Positions 45,801 through 63,249 of a stretch of DNA of 64,000 bases are shown in pieces; position 1 is the stretch's first letter; each line of letters begins with the position of its first letter. Position numbers and translations under genes: made by a program. The notes below the pieces were generated by a model. It saw only the letters and a list, made by a program, of their open reading frames with translations. It searched no databases and had not been told where the DNA came from. This DNA comes from Pocillopora verrucosa (taxonomy: Eukaryota > Cnidaria > Anthozoa > Scleractinia > Pocilloporidae): NCBI RefSeq assembly GCF_036669915.1, contig NC_089320.1, forward strand, positions 10,766,233 through 10,830,232. The letters are read 5' to 3'.

Positions 45801-48800
45801 AAATTTCCTCTCAACTCCACAGATCCAACAACAGAAAGGTTAGACTCATTGTTTATACTCAGAGTATTATTATATATAGATTTAGGCAAGCCTAAAAGCA
45901 GAGCTTGCATTTTCTTTTTCCTGCACTACTCTTCAACAAAACCAAAGCCCCTACTATGGATAAAGTGCATGGTAATATTAGTGGATTTTCATTCGCAACT
46001 TCTCTGTGTCTGTGTAGAGGACTGATTATAAGATAATGCCCATGGTGCAATTGGCTGTGCATGCTAAAAGTAGGACCGTGTACGGTTGGTCGTATGGTTG
46101 TACAGTTGTACTGTCGTACATCCAAATTTTTTCAGCTTGATGGGTTACTACTATTTTGTATAATTATGGGGCTACGCTCTGCGAGCTCTGCTATTAAAGT
46201 TATGTGCTGGTGCTGTTTTCATCTGTTCATGCTGGGATTTATAATTATAACTGGTAGAACAGGGGGATGGCAGTATTGTATAGATTCACACATTTTGTGT
46301 AAGTTCCACATTTTACATGTTACTAAAAGTACATTATGAAGTTCCAAGTAACTTGGGACCCAAAGAATATCAAGCACTGAGGTCATTTGCACCTGAATAA
46401 GAAACTTTATTTATAACATGAATCAAATACTTCTTCAACAGGTTTCACCAATTAGGATCACTATAAATAAGCTAAAATTGTTACTTAAATGTTTAATCAA
46501 CCTTTCCATTACTGATAGCATTTTTACATCCAAAGTGCCAAAAAAATGACTAGTAGTGAATAATTATGTCAATTTTTGGGTTTGTACAGATTCTCTTAAT
46601 CTTGAAAAAATATTTACATTTATTAGAAAGATAGTTTTCAAGCCTTGGAGAAAGTAAGGAAAATAAAGAAAAATTATGGAAAACCAGGACAAACTTGAGG
46701 GGTTTTTAATTTTTTTTCTTTGTTTGGTTTTTTTTTTTTTTATTGTAGCATGCAAGAAGTTCTTAGTTATGGAGAGATGCCTCTCTGAAGGAGTGGAAAG
46801 TGATATGCAAATGAATTGTAGCAAAAATGTTCCATGAGCGCAATAAATGATAATTTTCAATTTTGGGATAAACACTTGACAGAACTATTTTGCTCGGGCC
46901 ATATGATTACTAATAATAATGTTGAGTCTGAAGGAAGCAAATAAAAATACTGAAAAAGTAGCAATAAACCATTAAATATTGTGTTAATCTGACAGCAGTT
47001 TTTGTTGTCTCCAGATGGTTCCATGGCCATATGTCTGGCAAAGAGGCAGAGACCATGATGTTAGACAAAGGAAAAAATGGAAGCTTTCTGGTTAGGGAAA
47101 GTCAGAGCAAGCCAGGAGACTTTGTTCTCACTGTCAGGTGAGTTACATGAGGAACTATCTGATTCTCTGAAAGTAGTTTATAGGGGCACTGTGGGCCATA
47201 GCCTATTAGGTTACAGGATTTTGTACCATTTTGATTAGTTAATTTGTACCATGAGGTACAAAATCCTGTAGCCTGATTGGCTACATTACTGCTCAAAAGT
47301 AAGCCGACAGTCTCAACTTGAAACTCAATCATCCATACCCAAAACTATTGAGGAATAAAGAATTGAGGATGGAGGATCATTGAACTCAAATAAATATTCA
47401 AGGATCTTGATTTCCAGTGTCGAGAAAATAATGTAATTTTTGCTGGATGTAGTGCTTGACATGCAGCTCCTCTTTAAACACACAGACTGCCTGCACACTG
47501 ACAAATAATTTCATATCCTGCAAGACTCAAGCTTTAACCAAGCTCTGTTTTAGTGTCACTCATATTTACATCTAGAAAACCTATTAATTTCCAACACATG
47601 ACCTTTAAGTGTATGGGTACCAGCAACATTCTTCAGTTACAGAATAATCATTCAATGGATAAAAATCTAAACAAACATATCTCCACAGAAGCTACATGTA
47701 TCGTGCTCCCTTACACTTCTTCTCATTGCAAAATTAAATTTTGAAAAACATTTTACATCATAAACAGACTGATAAAGATGGATAAATCTTTTTTCAGTTT
47801 TGTCATGCATTTACGATGTTGTAGATGGAAGCAATAAAAAAAAATATTCATTCCTATCATGACTGAAAAAGGAGATGGTGAGCTTGTTTTAGGTATCAGC
47901 AACTGAGGATAAATTTAAGGTTGGGCTAACTTTGCTGTTAAGTTGAGATGAAAGCAGAAGGTTATAATGAAGATGTCTGACAAGAATTAGGCCTGTTTGG
48001 TTATATTTGGTCCCAAACTTCTCATTAATAATAATTCATTGAAAGTGAGCAGTGGTTGAAACTTTGATAATCATAATTACTCTTAACCCTTTCCACCTTA
48101 ACATTTATTTATTATGCAAATTCTCCAAAATATTCCCCATAATTAAATAAAGATCACAAGAATAAAAGAAATGATCATTTCCTCACATTCTTGAAATGAC
48201 TTCATGGTGACAATTTTTTTATACATAGACTGGAGGACAAAATCACTCATGTTATGATCCGTCATCATGTGGATGGAAAGTATGACGTGGGTGGAGGAGA
48301 GAAATTTGATGATTTGACTGATCTTGTGGAACACTATAAAAAAAACCCTATGGTGGAAAAATCTGGCACTGTTGTGCAGCTTAAAACAGTAAGAAGCTGT
48401 TTTATTTTTTTAATCTTTTTCTGTATCTATGTTAATGAATCCCTTTCAATCCTGTCTCCATGGAAGGCGTCCAATCTTATTTGTAGTTTTCCCCTCCAAG
48501 CTTCTCTTCTTTTCCTGGTAAATTGGCTTGAACAATTAACTAGTATGTAGCTTGTAAATTTGTGCAATAATTTTAATTTGATAGCTCATTTCATATTCCC
48601 CTTCTGCACACAATGAAGTCTCTCTATACAACATTTAAATTACTGTCAGTGTTGAAGATGTTATTGGATAACTGTTTCATGCATAAGCTAGGAATTTATT
48701 AAGGTACATGTAGGAAGCATTTGGTAAGTTTGGAGAGCATGTAATAAGACACATATAGTTGCTTTCAGCTGCACCTTGAGCAACTCTTGCATTTTTCATG

Positions 48801-51800
48801 GCCTCCAACCTGCCTTTGGGCTTCATATCTCGATGAATGCATACCGACGTATGAATCATGAATTGTTATTTAGTGCCATATAACACCCTCTAGGTGATAA
48901 GTTTGCATCCATAAAACACCTGTTCATTGGGTAATGTATTGATATTATGGGGAGGAAGTCACATGTTAAACATTTTGTGGAGTAACAAACCCTCCCTGGG
49001 TTATTTTAACCACTAAAAACTTTTTAGAGATTCATTCAATGTCATTGATGGGCTAATGCTTGTAATAATTATTGAATTTTAACCACAGTGGCTACAAACT
49101 TTGTAGAGATTTATGTAATGTCATTGATGGGCTAAGGCTTTTCATAATTGTTGAATTTCCAACTGGTACTTGTCAATTGTGGACTGAGACTGCAATCACA
49201 GAATTTCTACTCCAGGTCCCAGGTAGCGAACATCACTAGAGACAACATCATGAATCATATGCATGTTTTAAATTTTGAATATGCTGTCTTTCAGCCATTT
49301 AACAACACAAGAATTAATGCTGCTGCAATTGAGGACCGTGTCAAAGTTTTACAAAAAGAGAACAAAAATGTGTCAGGAAAGGCTGGATTTTATGAAGAAT
49401 TTGAGGTAAGCTTTTTCCCATGCTGATTATTTTTCAATTCTTGTTACTTGTGTACTTGATAAGGTAACAATACTGTGGGGAGAAATTGTATATTGATGAT
49501 TTTTGTCCCTTCTCCACACAGGTTCTACAGAAGCAAGAGAGCAAACATCTGTATAGTAGAAAGGAAGGAGAAAGGCCTGAAAACAAGGCAAAGAACAGAT
49601 ATAAGAACATCCTACCATGTGAGTATTTGTGATAATGATAAGGATACTCAACCCTTTCATTCCCAAGATCTCATTGATAATTCTCTGTACTTCTCTTTTA
49701 AGTCTTATGATGTTAGTTTGGAGAATTTTGTCTCAGATGAAAGATCAGCCCCCTAATTGATATTAGACTTAAATCTCATCACTTGTCCACTTGATATTTT
49801 GTTGATATTGTAAGGAGAAATTCTCTCTTGGTCACTCATGGGAGTTTAAGGGATAAAACAGGATTTGGCTTCTTTTGAAAGGTTGTTGTAGTTCACTCAC
49901 TTTGTAATTACATGGTGCTGTTAAAGTTATCCCCAATTTTTATTTTTGAATTCCCTTTACTGTCTGCTATGCATTTCTAATCATGTTTGTTCTAAGTATT
50001 TGGTATTAACTCAAACATTATTTATCTATTGATATAATTCTAATACTCTGCACCTGTCTTCTTGATTGTGTACTGATATTTTAAGGGAAAAAAGGTTTTA
50101 AACTTGGTCAGTTCAGATAGGAAAGTTTTAAGAGTCCTCACACTGCCTTAGCTGTGTCTCTCCAGGGATTGGAAGACAGAGAAAGTTAGATAAAGAACTT
50201 GTGCTTTGACAAAAAGAATCCCATCTTGAATTTCTGAATGATGGATTACTCAGGTTCATTTGGGTTTAATTTTAACCTTGCAGTTGATCACAGTCGTGTT
50301 ATTTTGGATAATGCTGAACCAAATACCATTGGATCAGACTATATCAATGCCAACTATGTTGGGGTAAGTTTCCTGCTTTAGCTGAGTTGAACATGCTTAG
50401 GTGTTCAACAAATCCTGCATTATCATTGGTTCTGAAAGTGGGAAGAATTTTCCTATCAGCTTACTCACTGAAGGCAGAATGGCCAGGTTGTTGACCTTTT
50501 GTGAATAAAATAGTGTTAATCACAAGGGATATATTCCCATTTTTTCAATCTTAAACTTTACACTTGATTTTAATTTAGCTACATCTTACCCTTTTAATCT
50601 GTAGCCCAGTGACTCAGAAGAAGCATCAAAAAGATATATTGCTGCTCAGGGTTGCCTCCCCAGCACTGTGGAAGATTTCTGGCATATGGTTTACCAGGAG
50701 AGCAGCCGAATCATTGTCATGACAACAAAGGAAGTTGAAAGAGGAAGGGTAAGAAGCAGCAAATAACTTTTAATTAATAAATTACTTTTAAGTAAGGCTT
50801 TAAAGAGCTGCCATGAAAATACTGTCTCTATGTATGAGATTTGCACTTTTTCTATCTTGTGCAAGAGACATGATTATGGACTTGGTAAAGCAAAAGTACC
50901 ACTGGAAATGTACAGAGAACATAATGGAGAATATGGATACTGATATCACAATAGAGACTAGATACTAGAGAACTTTTGTGCTGATACTTTTGCGTGCTAT
51001 TGTATAAGTGTCCATTTGCAGTCCTTCATTACAGTGACTAATAAAAGCCATAAATTTAAAATTTTCTCCTTGCTTTGGATGGTTTTTTTTCAGAATAAGT
51101 GCACTCGTTACTGGCCTGATGTTGATACCACAAAGGATGTTGGTCCCTATCACGTCAAGCACATGAAGGAGACAGAGTTTACCGACTACACTTTGAGAGA
51201 ATTTGAAATTACTTCAGAAACCAATGTGAGTGCTACGACCAAAATCTTACATATGCTGGTTCTTCCGTTCTTTTATGATATGAAAAATGCTAAATTTGCT
51301 TTATTTTGGAGAACAACATGATCGACTCAACTGTTCCCAAAGACAATTTTTACAGTTTCTTTACTTGAACATTAAAGGTTGTTTTAAGTAATTAAAATTA
51401 AAACAACTGCAGCAGCATTTTTTGCAATCAAAGCTGAGAGGAGGGATACATACTTTCTTTATCAAAAACATGTAGTTTTTAACATAACTGAAGGATCATA
51501 ATATCTCTGTTGCAATGAAATTTTGTAAAATTTTGTATCATATCAGGGGTTTCAATAATGACCAGTACCGTTGGTCCCCCCCCCCCCCCCCATTTTGTAA
51601 GAGCTCTTACCACTGTCTGTTTTTTGGACACACCAGCCTGGTACACCATGGGCAGCTGCTTATGGAAAACTGAATTTGGGAATATCTTTAGTATACAAAG
51701 TTGTAGTCAGTTGAATGGAAAATAAAAGCAGTTTCTTTCATTAATTTTATTCTACAGCCCATACCCAGCACAATATATCAGTTCCATTACACAGGATGGC

Positions 51801-53025
51801 CTGATCATGGGGTACCAAAGGATCCAAGTCCTGTCTTACACATTCTCCATGAAGTCAACAGCAGGCAGCAGTCCATTCCAATGGCTGGGCCAATCGTTGT
51901 GCACTGCAGGTAACACCTGTGTTCATCGATATATCAATTATCCTCCTCACTCTTCTCTAATTTTGTTTTGCCTTTAAACCTTTCATGGGGGATGTGATGG
52001 CCTAATTGTAAGTGTCCTGAACTCTGACTGGAGAGGTCTGGGTTCCAGACCCAGCCAAGTCATTGTGTTATGTTCTTGGGCTTTATATATGCACTCTCAC
52101 AGTGTCTCTCACTCTCACCATGCCTCTCTCCACCCAGGAGTTTAAATGGGTACTGGCAAATATTCAGGAAAGCCTGATGAAATGCTGGGGGTAGCCAAGC
52201 AATGGACTAGTCTTTGAAATCAAAGGGTTGACAGATTTTCTTTGAATTTGCTTTCTAGTGCTGGCATTGGAAGAACTGGTACATTTATTGTAATAGACAG
52301 CCTGGTAAACATGATCAAAGAGCAAGGTAATTATTTTTATTTTGTTAATGAAGAGTGGCTCTAATTGTTAAGTCTCAGAGATGATTACAGCACAATTATA
52401 CTTTGGTGATCTGTGGTAAATGGTGTGGACTTGCTGGGAAATGATCCATACTGTTTCTGTTTCTATTTCATCTCAATTGTCTATTTGAAATATGGTGAAG
52501 TGGAAAAAATAACTATAGATATTAGACTATTTTTGTGTGTATTAAAACTCAGAAAGTTTTGTTTTTTGTTTCACTCTCCATAGGTCTTGATTGTGAAATT
52601 GATATTTCCAAGAGTATTCAAAATGTCAGAGCACAGAGGTCAGGAATGGTGCAAACAGAGGTAGATGCAACCATTGCTTAATACTTCTTTGAATTTTTAG
52701 AGGCCTGAACTATTTTCACTGGTATTTTTATGTTGAAACTAGGATTTTTGGCTTGTAAGGAAAGGTTATTCTTTTTTCAAGTTCTCCCCATAGCAAGCTT
52801 GTCAGCAAAATTTTCCCATTTTTATTGCAGCTGTGAAAATTATTAAAAGCATAGTAATCTGACAAAAAAATCTTGGTTTCACCCTACCTTGTTGCAAGAC
52901 AGGATAACAAAGTGTCAGGGATTTACCACCCACTGACAGTTGCATCAAAATCAATTATGAATGACATCAAGAACTTGCAAAGTACAGTTTAAAATGCACT
53001 TGGGGTTCATGTAATTTCATTTGTG

Positions 53026-53116
<91 letters not shown>

Positions 53117-56116
53117 AATACTGAACTGTTCATGGTCAATAACTGATTGAGGTTTCTCTGATTCTGATTTTAGGCACAGTATGAGTTTATTTACAAAGCT
53201 ATTCAACACTACATCAGCACAGAGACTGCAAGATTAAACAGTGACAATGTAAGAATAAACCATACCAGTTTCCCTGAAGTGTATCTGTCACCAGTCTTTC
53301 CTTTTACATGGAATTATTATTTAAATTACTTTTACTTTGATGTTTGTGCCTTAGGTGGCTGAAATTTGTAGTCTTTTTTATTTTATTTGTTTGGCACTGC
53401 TTTTTTCGCCATAACAAACAGTGAATGCATCTGTATTTCTCTCTAAAATGGCGGTCTAAAATGTGTCTAACTCCCAACCTGTGGCTTTATAGCTCAAGAT
53501 AATTTTGGTTTTATAAACTGAGTTGATAATGTAAATTGGCCACCTTAAAGAGTGTCAAAGCGGACGTTAGAACGAAGGGCTAATGCTCGAAACTTCACTT
53601 TGAAACTATTTATGGTGGCCAATTTACATTACCAACTCAGTTGATAAAACCAAAATTATCTTGTTATATTTCCCCACCGACGCAACACCACAGTTTCTGT
53701 AGAAACTTACCCATGATTCACATTTTCGCTCAGTTGGTAGTAGCGACCAACTCGTATCTAGGAAGTATGGGCTCGAATCCTGTCAAAACCTTTTCGGGCT
53801 TCTTTTCTGAATTGCTAAATTGCAGTCTGCGTGCGAGGATAATTTATTTGCCTGATATTTCTCTCTGGTGTTTACCTACCTATATTTTATATTTATGACT
53901 GAATTATCGTGTCATGAAATTGTAATACTTCTTTGAAAAGCCAATAGAAACAATTTGAAATCATTTCATTACTGTGAATTTTTTTTTCTTTCAGCCGAAT
54001 CTCGCTGTCTACGGGAATTTGGCAAACGTCAGAAAGGGAGGTGAAAGTGAAGCTCCCCCTCCGATTCCTGCCTATACTGTGGACAAACCCCAGCCAAGGT
54101 TAGCTCTTTTTGACGTGCATTCTGTCTTTCTATTTATTCGCTGCCCCTGTTAGCCGCTCCTCTCTTTTTTTCCGAACATATGTAAGGTTTGTAACTAGAA
54201 TAAGGAAGATGGTAAGTTTGGGCTCGGTTAAGAAATAGATGCTTGGGACAAGACGAACATCTTTCCTTATTTCTTAACCGAGCTCAAAACTTACCATCTT
54301 CCGTATTCTATTAACGAACATGCTGCTATCGACATCGCTGATCCTAGCAGTGTGCAGGACGCGTGTCATATATGAACTTAGTAACGCTCACCTTAGTCTC
54401 TGTAGCTCGGTGGTAGAGCAACGGAGCGCGAAATCCGAAAGTCTGAGGTCTGAAAGGTCCGAAAGTCTGATTCCTCATGGGGACTCAGAATTTTTTTCTT
54501 TGTCCCACGCTCGTGACAAGACAAAAAACATCTTTCTCATGTGTAAGGTTTGTTTCTAGTAAGCCACTGGACGAAGTTTTTTCTTCTGTGACTGGTTGAT
54601 TGTAACTTGCGCCTCTTTCTCAACTAAGTGGCTATAATACCGCAACAAATCGTGGTTTTCCTGGTCAAGGGATTTCTGCTTCAATTTCCTCGTAGATTAT
54701 TTTTCTGTTTTCTTTTACTAAGATAGATGTATGGAATCACTGCATTACCTGATATAACATTTTTGCGTCCTACGACGTCGTTACTTTCGATCAACAACGT
54801 AACTTAAGTGCGAGACAAATCGCTTATGTAGACCGCAACTTCGTGGAAAGGCGTATCATTTTGAATGTTTTGTAACCCCTTACACCCTTAGATCAGTATG
54901 CATATTCTTCATACTGTTCTCTGTATATTTCCTAAGGTGCTGACAAGGAGAATTTATGTAACAATCAAGAGCTTCTTTAGTTGGCAATAATCATCTCCTT
55001 TATTCTCTGGACCTTAATGTGTGATGCATGGGTGATACTGTTCGGAGAAATTAGATGCTGGTCACGTTCAGGAGTCAAAGGGTTAAATTGAACTAGTTGT
55101 CAGTCTCATATCAGATGGCTTATAATTGACTTCTGTGTTTATTTTACTTCATATAAATCAGTGTTCCTCTTCTGCCTCTTTCAAGTACTACTAATATTAC
55201 AGTCGGTGTTATTTAAAAAAAATACAATGATTAAAACAGAGAAGTGTTAAAATTAGCATTAATTCTTTCTAACTTCGTTGTTGGTCACTCATTGACATAA
55301 TTTTATTTTTGTTATAGACTTCCCGGCGAAGGTTGTCAATCCAATACGTCTCCGAAACTTCCCCCTCGAGTAAGTGACGCATGGGTAGATATTGAATGAG
55401 TAAGATATCTTACTGAAAATTACTAGAAAGAGGTCGCTTGTAGAGGATTCACGGGGATAGGCATGAATTTTGCACAGGATCAATTCAACCTTGTCTATCT
55501 CCCAGATACTGATTGACCGTCAGTATCATCTTGAAAATTTGCCACGCTATTAACATGTTAGCCAAGGGAGCAATCGGTGTCCAAGGCCTAGGTGCTCATT
55601 TACCTTTGTTTCAGTCCTTTAAGGAAGTGAAGTTCTAAGATTTAATAGCACTCTGTGAAATACTTTCATAGAGAAGTGCACCGTGACCGTACAGCTAATG
55701 AAAGTTGAGAATTTTACATGTCCTCCCTTGTGAATGTTCATTTGCTTTAACAGAAAGCTGCACAAGTAAGTTCTGAGAAAAACTTATGTTAATCTTGAAC
55801 GACAATAATTGGGTTCCACAAAGTTAAAAAAAGCGTCAATCGGCAAAATTTAACTTCGCATAACTTGTGAATTCGCAGAAGCTCCTAAAGGCAAAGAAAA
55901 TGATTTTAGCTTTTTTTCTCTGCCTGAAACTCGCGACAGGCAAAATCCAACTTCATATATTTTATTTCTTCCCTTTGTCTACATTCTTGCTGACATCATC
56001 GTGATATCTCTTTCATACGTGTGTTTCAATTTCTCTATTGATCTGAATGATTTTCTTCTCAGGACGGTGATGGAACTCCGCCTCCTCTGGCTCCTAGAAA
56101 GATGGCAAATGTGTAG
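42817..56116 (+). CDS. PTPN11: SH2-domain tyrosine phosphatase, SHP2/corkscrew type, 17 exons
   Basis: 586 aa. Exons: 42817-42830, 42913-43035, 45644-45838, 47015-47137, 48229-48388, 49295-49405, 49522-49618, 50284-50363, 50605-50748, 51094-51225, 51758-51909, 52259-52326, 52584-52660, 53174-53248, 53995-54098, 55318-55369, 56063-56116. All are GT-AG and phase-consistent. N-SH2 is [15 protein letters not shown]...[22 protein letters not shown]2 is [12 protein letters not shown]...[10 protein letters not shown]. The PTP domain has the WPDHGVP loop and catalytic [10 protein letters not shown], split by the 51909/52259 junction. The inhibitory N-SH2 loop ([19 protein letters not shown]) keeps the acidic residues matching human D61 and E76. 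The tail has a GRB2-type Y-G-N-L and a class II SH3 motif PKLPPR. It acts downstream of receptor tyrosine kinases in Ras/MAPK signalling. It is the single SHP1/SHP2-type gene seen here and may represent both. Confidence 0.95.
45175..45382 (+). repeat. Dispersed repeat (ATCTGATTGTTAATTCTCC family)
   Basis: Matches 56611-56820 along its length: TTAATTCTCCTCTCTAGCTA, GATAAGTTTG, GTTTGCTGGATAATGTA, GAGAAGTTACAGGTTAATCA, ending GGGAGCTAAAGGGTTAA. MITE-like, in the intron before SHP2 exon 3. Confidence 0.6.
45883..46200 (+). repeat. Dispersed repeat beginning TTTAGGCAAGCCTAAAAG
   Basis: The start phrase recurs (diverged) near 15450. The second part (TTGGCTGTGCATGCTAAAAG ... GCGAGCTCTGCTATTA) matches 22176-22336. 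It lies in the intron after SHP2 exon 3; ORFs reading through it are incidental. Confidence 0.5.
47195..47292. repeat. Short hairpin repeat in a SHP2 intron
   Basis: Arms TTACAGGATTTTGTACC and GGTACAAAATCCTGTAGCC are inverted around an AT-rich centre, and the match extends outward (GCCTATTAGG / CCTGATTGGC). Confidence 0.65.
49651..49857 (+). repeat. Dispersed hairpin repeat in a SHP2 intron
   Basis: Ends CAACCCTTTCATTCCCAAGA and CATGGGAGTTTAAGGGATA. Interior AAGGAGAAATTCTCTCTTGG matches, inverted, 62700-62852. AACCCTTT superfamily. Confidence 0.5.
53031..53114. repeat. (TA)n microsatellite in a SHP2 intron
   Basis: About 40 perfect TA repeats, between exons 13 and 14. It gives Ile-Tyr runs in translation, not a gene. 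Confidence 0.97.
53505..53715. mobile_element. Inverted Penelope-type terminal repeat hairpin
   Basis: Arms ATAATTTTGGTTTTATAAAC (53499) and GATAAAACCAAAATTATC (53643-53660) enclose CTGAGTTGATAATGTAAATT with its inverse, and a decayed GACGAAGG...GAAAC core at 53572-53597. The right flank carries the inverse of GGGTAAGTTTCTACAGAAAC. It is a solo or MITE-like derivative of the element at 4095, in a SHP2 intron. Confidence 0.6.
53725..53795 (+). mobile_element. tRNA-like fragment (SINE-type)
   Basis: Contains an A-box-like GCTCAGTTGGTAGTAGCG and a B-box-like GGGCTCGAATCC with roughly tRNA spacing. No complete cloverleaf can be drawn. Confidence 0.4.
54197..54309. repeat. Long hairpin, about 42-bp arms
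   Basis: AGAATAAGGAAGATGGTAAG ... and its complement CTTACCATCTTCCGTATTCT enclose a 30-nt centre with GGACAAGACG. The related loop sequence occurs in the hairpin at 6819-6972. SHP2 intron. Confidence 0.75.
54396..54540 (+). mobile_element. Second SINE-type tRNA-derived repeat
   Basis: A box TAGCTCGGTGGTAGAGCAAC, an internal duplication of CCGAAAGTCTGA, a degenerate B box GTCTGATTCC, then TTTGTCCCACGCTCGTGACA as in the 6819-6972 hairpin. Confidence 0.5.
54873..55085 (+). repeat. Dispersed hairpin repeat (AACCCTTT family)
   Basis: TAACCCCTTACACCCTTAGA to TTCAGGAGTCAAAGGGTTAA; interior GACAAGGAGAATTTATGTAA and AATCAAGAGCTTCTTTAGTT match 5790-5940 and 57644-57806. Confidence 0.55.
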
Positions 56117-59012
56117 TTTTAAAGAAGAAAATCAGCACAATTTTTATACAAGAAAACAGTGATGAGTAATTTATACCTATTTGAATACTTGTAGCTCGAC
56201 CGCAATGTCATGTCACTTTCCATTACTAGTTCGTCATGCAATCCTTCTTGTCACTAATGGAGTTGTATTGCGTGTCGTGCGTAGTAACTGCAAGCGTGCT
56301 TTTACAGACTAGAAATTATTTGTTTGGCTTGGCGCTGGAACAACATGAGTAATGAAATCGATATCTGCAAATCTGGGAAATTATGACCTTCATAGATTGC
56401 AGGTGCACATTTCTGTGAAACTGAGGAACCCTTGCCAGCTCTCTCCACTGTTATGTTTGAGATTGTGACCATGTTAACGTACATGAGGACGAATACAATC
56501 TTTTTTCCTATTTTTTTTTGCTCTGCTTTTATCTTTGCATTGATGGCAGTATTTTTAGTTATATAGATGATCAATAACATTTTTCCACGAATTACGAGCT
56601 ACCATTTTTATTAACCGTTAAACACCCATGATCTGATTGTTAATTCTCCTCTCTAGCTACTAGATATTTCTTTGTAAATTAGATACGAGAATTTGGTGTT
56701 AGATCAAGATTACAATTTCTACCTGATAAGTTTGAGTATTCTCATTAACATGTTTGATGGATAATATATGGATATTATAGGGAGAAGTTGCATGTTAATC
56801 ACTTCTGGGAATTAAAGGAAACATGATTGCATGTTAAATATACACAAATTGACGGGCTGGTATAGACATGTAGATAGCAGGTATTTTATAATGTAAATTG
56901 AATGCAGTTTACCCAATAATGCAGTTAGACTTGAATTACACTGATTTAATTAAATGAGGAATCTTTTCTCAAATAGTACTCGGATTTGGAAATGAAGCTC
57001 TATTGAATATTACCAATGATATAATTTGATGAAATTACAATTAGTTTAGCTAGAATAAAAGCTGCCAAAATGCAGTTACCAACTGATTTTATAATCAGCT
57101 TCTGAGCAAGCGTGTCTGTACAAAAATGTAGTCCTTAAATTACGTCCTAATCATTTTGTTCGGGTGTTTGCAGTTTGTTCCCATGGTATCGAACGCTTTA
57201 AAGGTGCAGTTTGAATAGTGTGTGAAACCATTATTGGTTACATGTCAGTAAATTTTCATGTTAATACCATATTTTAACTTGCGATTACATTGGCAGATCC
57301 AGGTTGGGGGGAGGGGGGAGGTATGGGGTACGAATCCCCCACCTTCCTTATCATACCCGCGCAGGTTTTTTTTACGTGAGTATCCACGTTACGACCCAAT
57401 ATGAAGTATTTAAAATTTGCTTTACTGGAAATATTTCTAAGCTTATTTCGGCTATAGTATTTCCAAAAGCAAAGTTTCTTCCTCCCCTCCCCTCTGGATC
57501 CGCCCTTAATAGTCAGAGTTACATTTTTTTCATAGACAAGCTCAAGTTTAGGGTACAATAGATTTTTAAATAAAGAATTGATGCACAGAAGTGTCTTAAT
57601 GAGTGAGTTAATTCTCTAAAGTGATGCTACTCACTCTTCGTTATTAACCCTTTCGCGCACACTAGAGTCAGAATGCGTGTTCTCTGTACTGTTGTCCATG
57701 CACTTCCAAGGGGGCTGGCATGAAGAATTTGTTTAACAATCGGGAGCTTCTTTACTTGGTGATCATTTTATTTATTCTAGTGACCTTAGTGTTTGACTCG
57801 GGGATGATAAGTAAACATTGAATGTACTATTAACTCTTCATGTTGTAATCACCTCTCACGTCCAGCCTCAACGTGCACTCGCAGCTTTAGGCAGGACAAG
57901 GGCCCGACATTTGAAGTCTGCGAACAAAAAAGAATACAATCCAAATTATGACCTCATCTCAGAACAAAGCATTACATTTTCCTTCTTCTTTCCGGACTTT
58001 GGCTCTGAAATCTTTACCCGTAAAAACATGAGATACTGATGCATCACTAACACAGTATGATGATGCCATTGAAAACCATACACGATTTAAGACCATTATG
58101 TTCAAAATGTGTCCCTGTTTTAGAAAGCAGGTCAAACACCGTAGCATGTAGGGTGACATGTGTCTCCCACCCCTTGTGCCTTTGGGCGCCAACATAGGCG
58201 ATGTAACGATAAAGTCTTCTATTTGTGAGCCCTAAGTAACACCAACGTCAGGGTCTATAGTTGACGTCAGGGAATAAGCCAAGAAGTATGAAGACAATGC
58301 AATCGGAACTTACAAAGTGAAGCATGTGCATGGCATTGACAGTTTTGTTTTGAAAAGCTTGTTGGTCACATTGTGCTTGAGCTATCATTCCTTATCGACT
58401 GCTTTCTTCAAACGCGTCCCAATAACTTCATAATCGTAGAAACTACTGGTCCCGAGGGCTAGAGAATTGTCTTAGTTGTGCCTGGGAAGTTGACAACATT
58501 TACCAAGAGCGCGGCAATAGGACAAAAGTTAAGGGAACAGATTACACACTCAAGGAATAGGCGGAAGCGAGTAAACGGCAAAGAACTACTTTTCTGAACA
58601 GACTAAGTTGTAGTTGAAGTTTAAAAAGTTATTAATAAATTGGCAATAGAAACAGTTTTTCCGACTAATTTGAGAAAGTGAGGGAAAGGGGAGGAACGCT
58701 TATTCGAGGGAGGTGCCTTTTTGACATTTTGGCCAAAAGGGTAGGTGTTTATTCGGGGGAGGACACTTTTTCTGGCGTGGGCAACTATTCGAGGAAACAC
58801 GGTAAAATTTGTTAATCTACTATATGACGGCTACACCACAAATATTATGTGCCAAAATTGTACAGCGGTGATTAGAGCCCAGCTTCCTAGAGTGTAAGGA
58901 AAATCACTGAAGTCTTCATTGCGTAAGAAAGAAGCCGAAGTCTCCTATCCTTCAGTTGGGTTGTGGCATCATTTAGACGTTTTTTAGCGTTTTATTGGAG
59001 TATTTCCTTGCT
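56117..59012. other. SHP2 3' flank and intergenic spacer before the C1orf50-like gene
   Basis: Likely SHP2 3' UTR with AATAAA at 57054-57059. Then repeats: 56611-56820 (match to 45175-45382); 57293-57506, bounded by inverted CAGATCCAGGTTGGGG and CCCCTCTGGATCCGCC; and 57644-57806 (AACCCTTT family). No gene is supported in 57810-59012. Confidence 0.55.

Positions 59013-63249
<4,237 letters not shown>

Noticed and set aside
52967..53209. Ile-Tyr repeat ORF
   Set aside because: Translation of the (TA)n run in a SHP2 intron.
57274..57561. Overlapping ORFs on both strands
   Set aside because: Both read through a repeat bounded by inverted GATCCAGG-type ends; composition follows the repeat.
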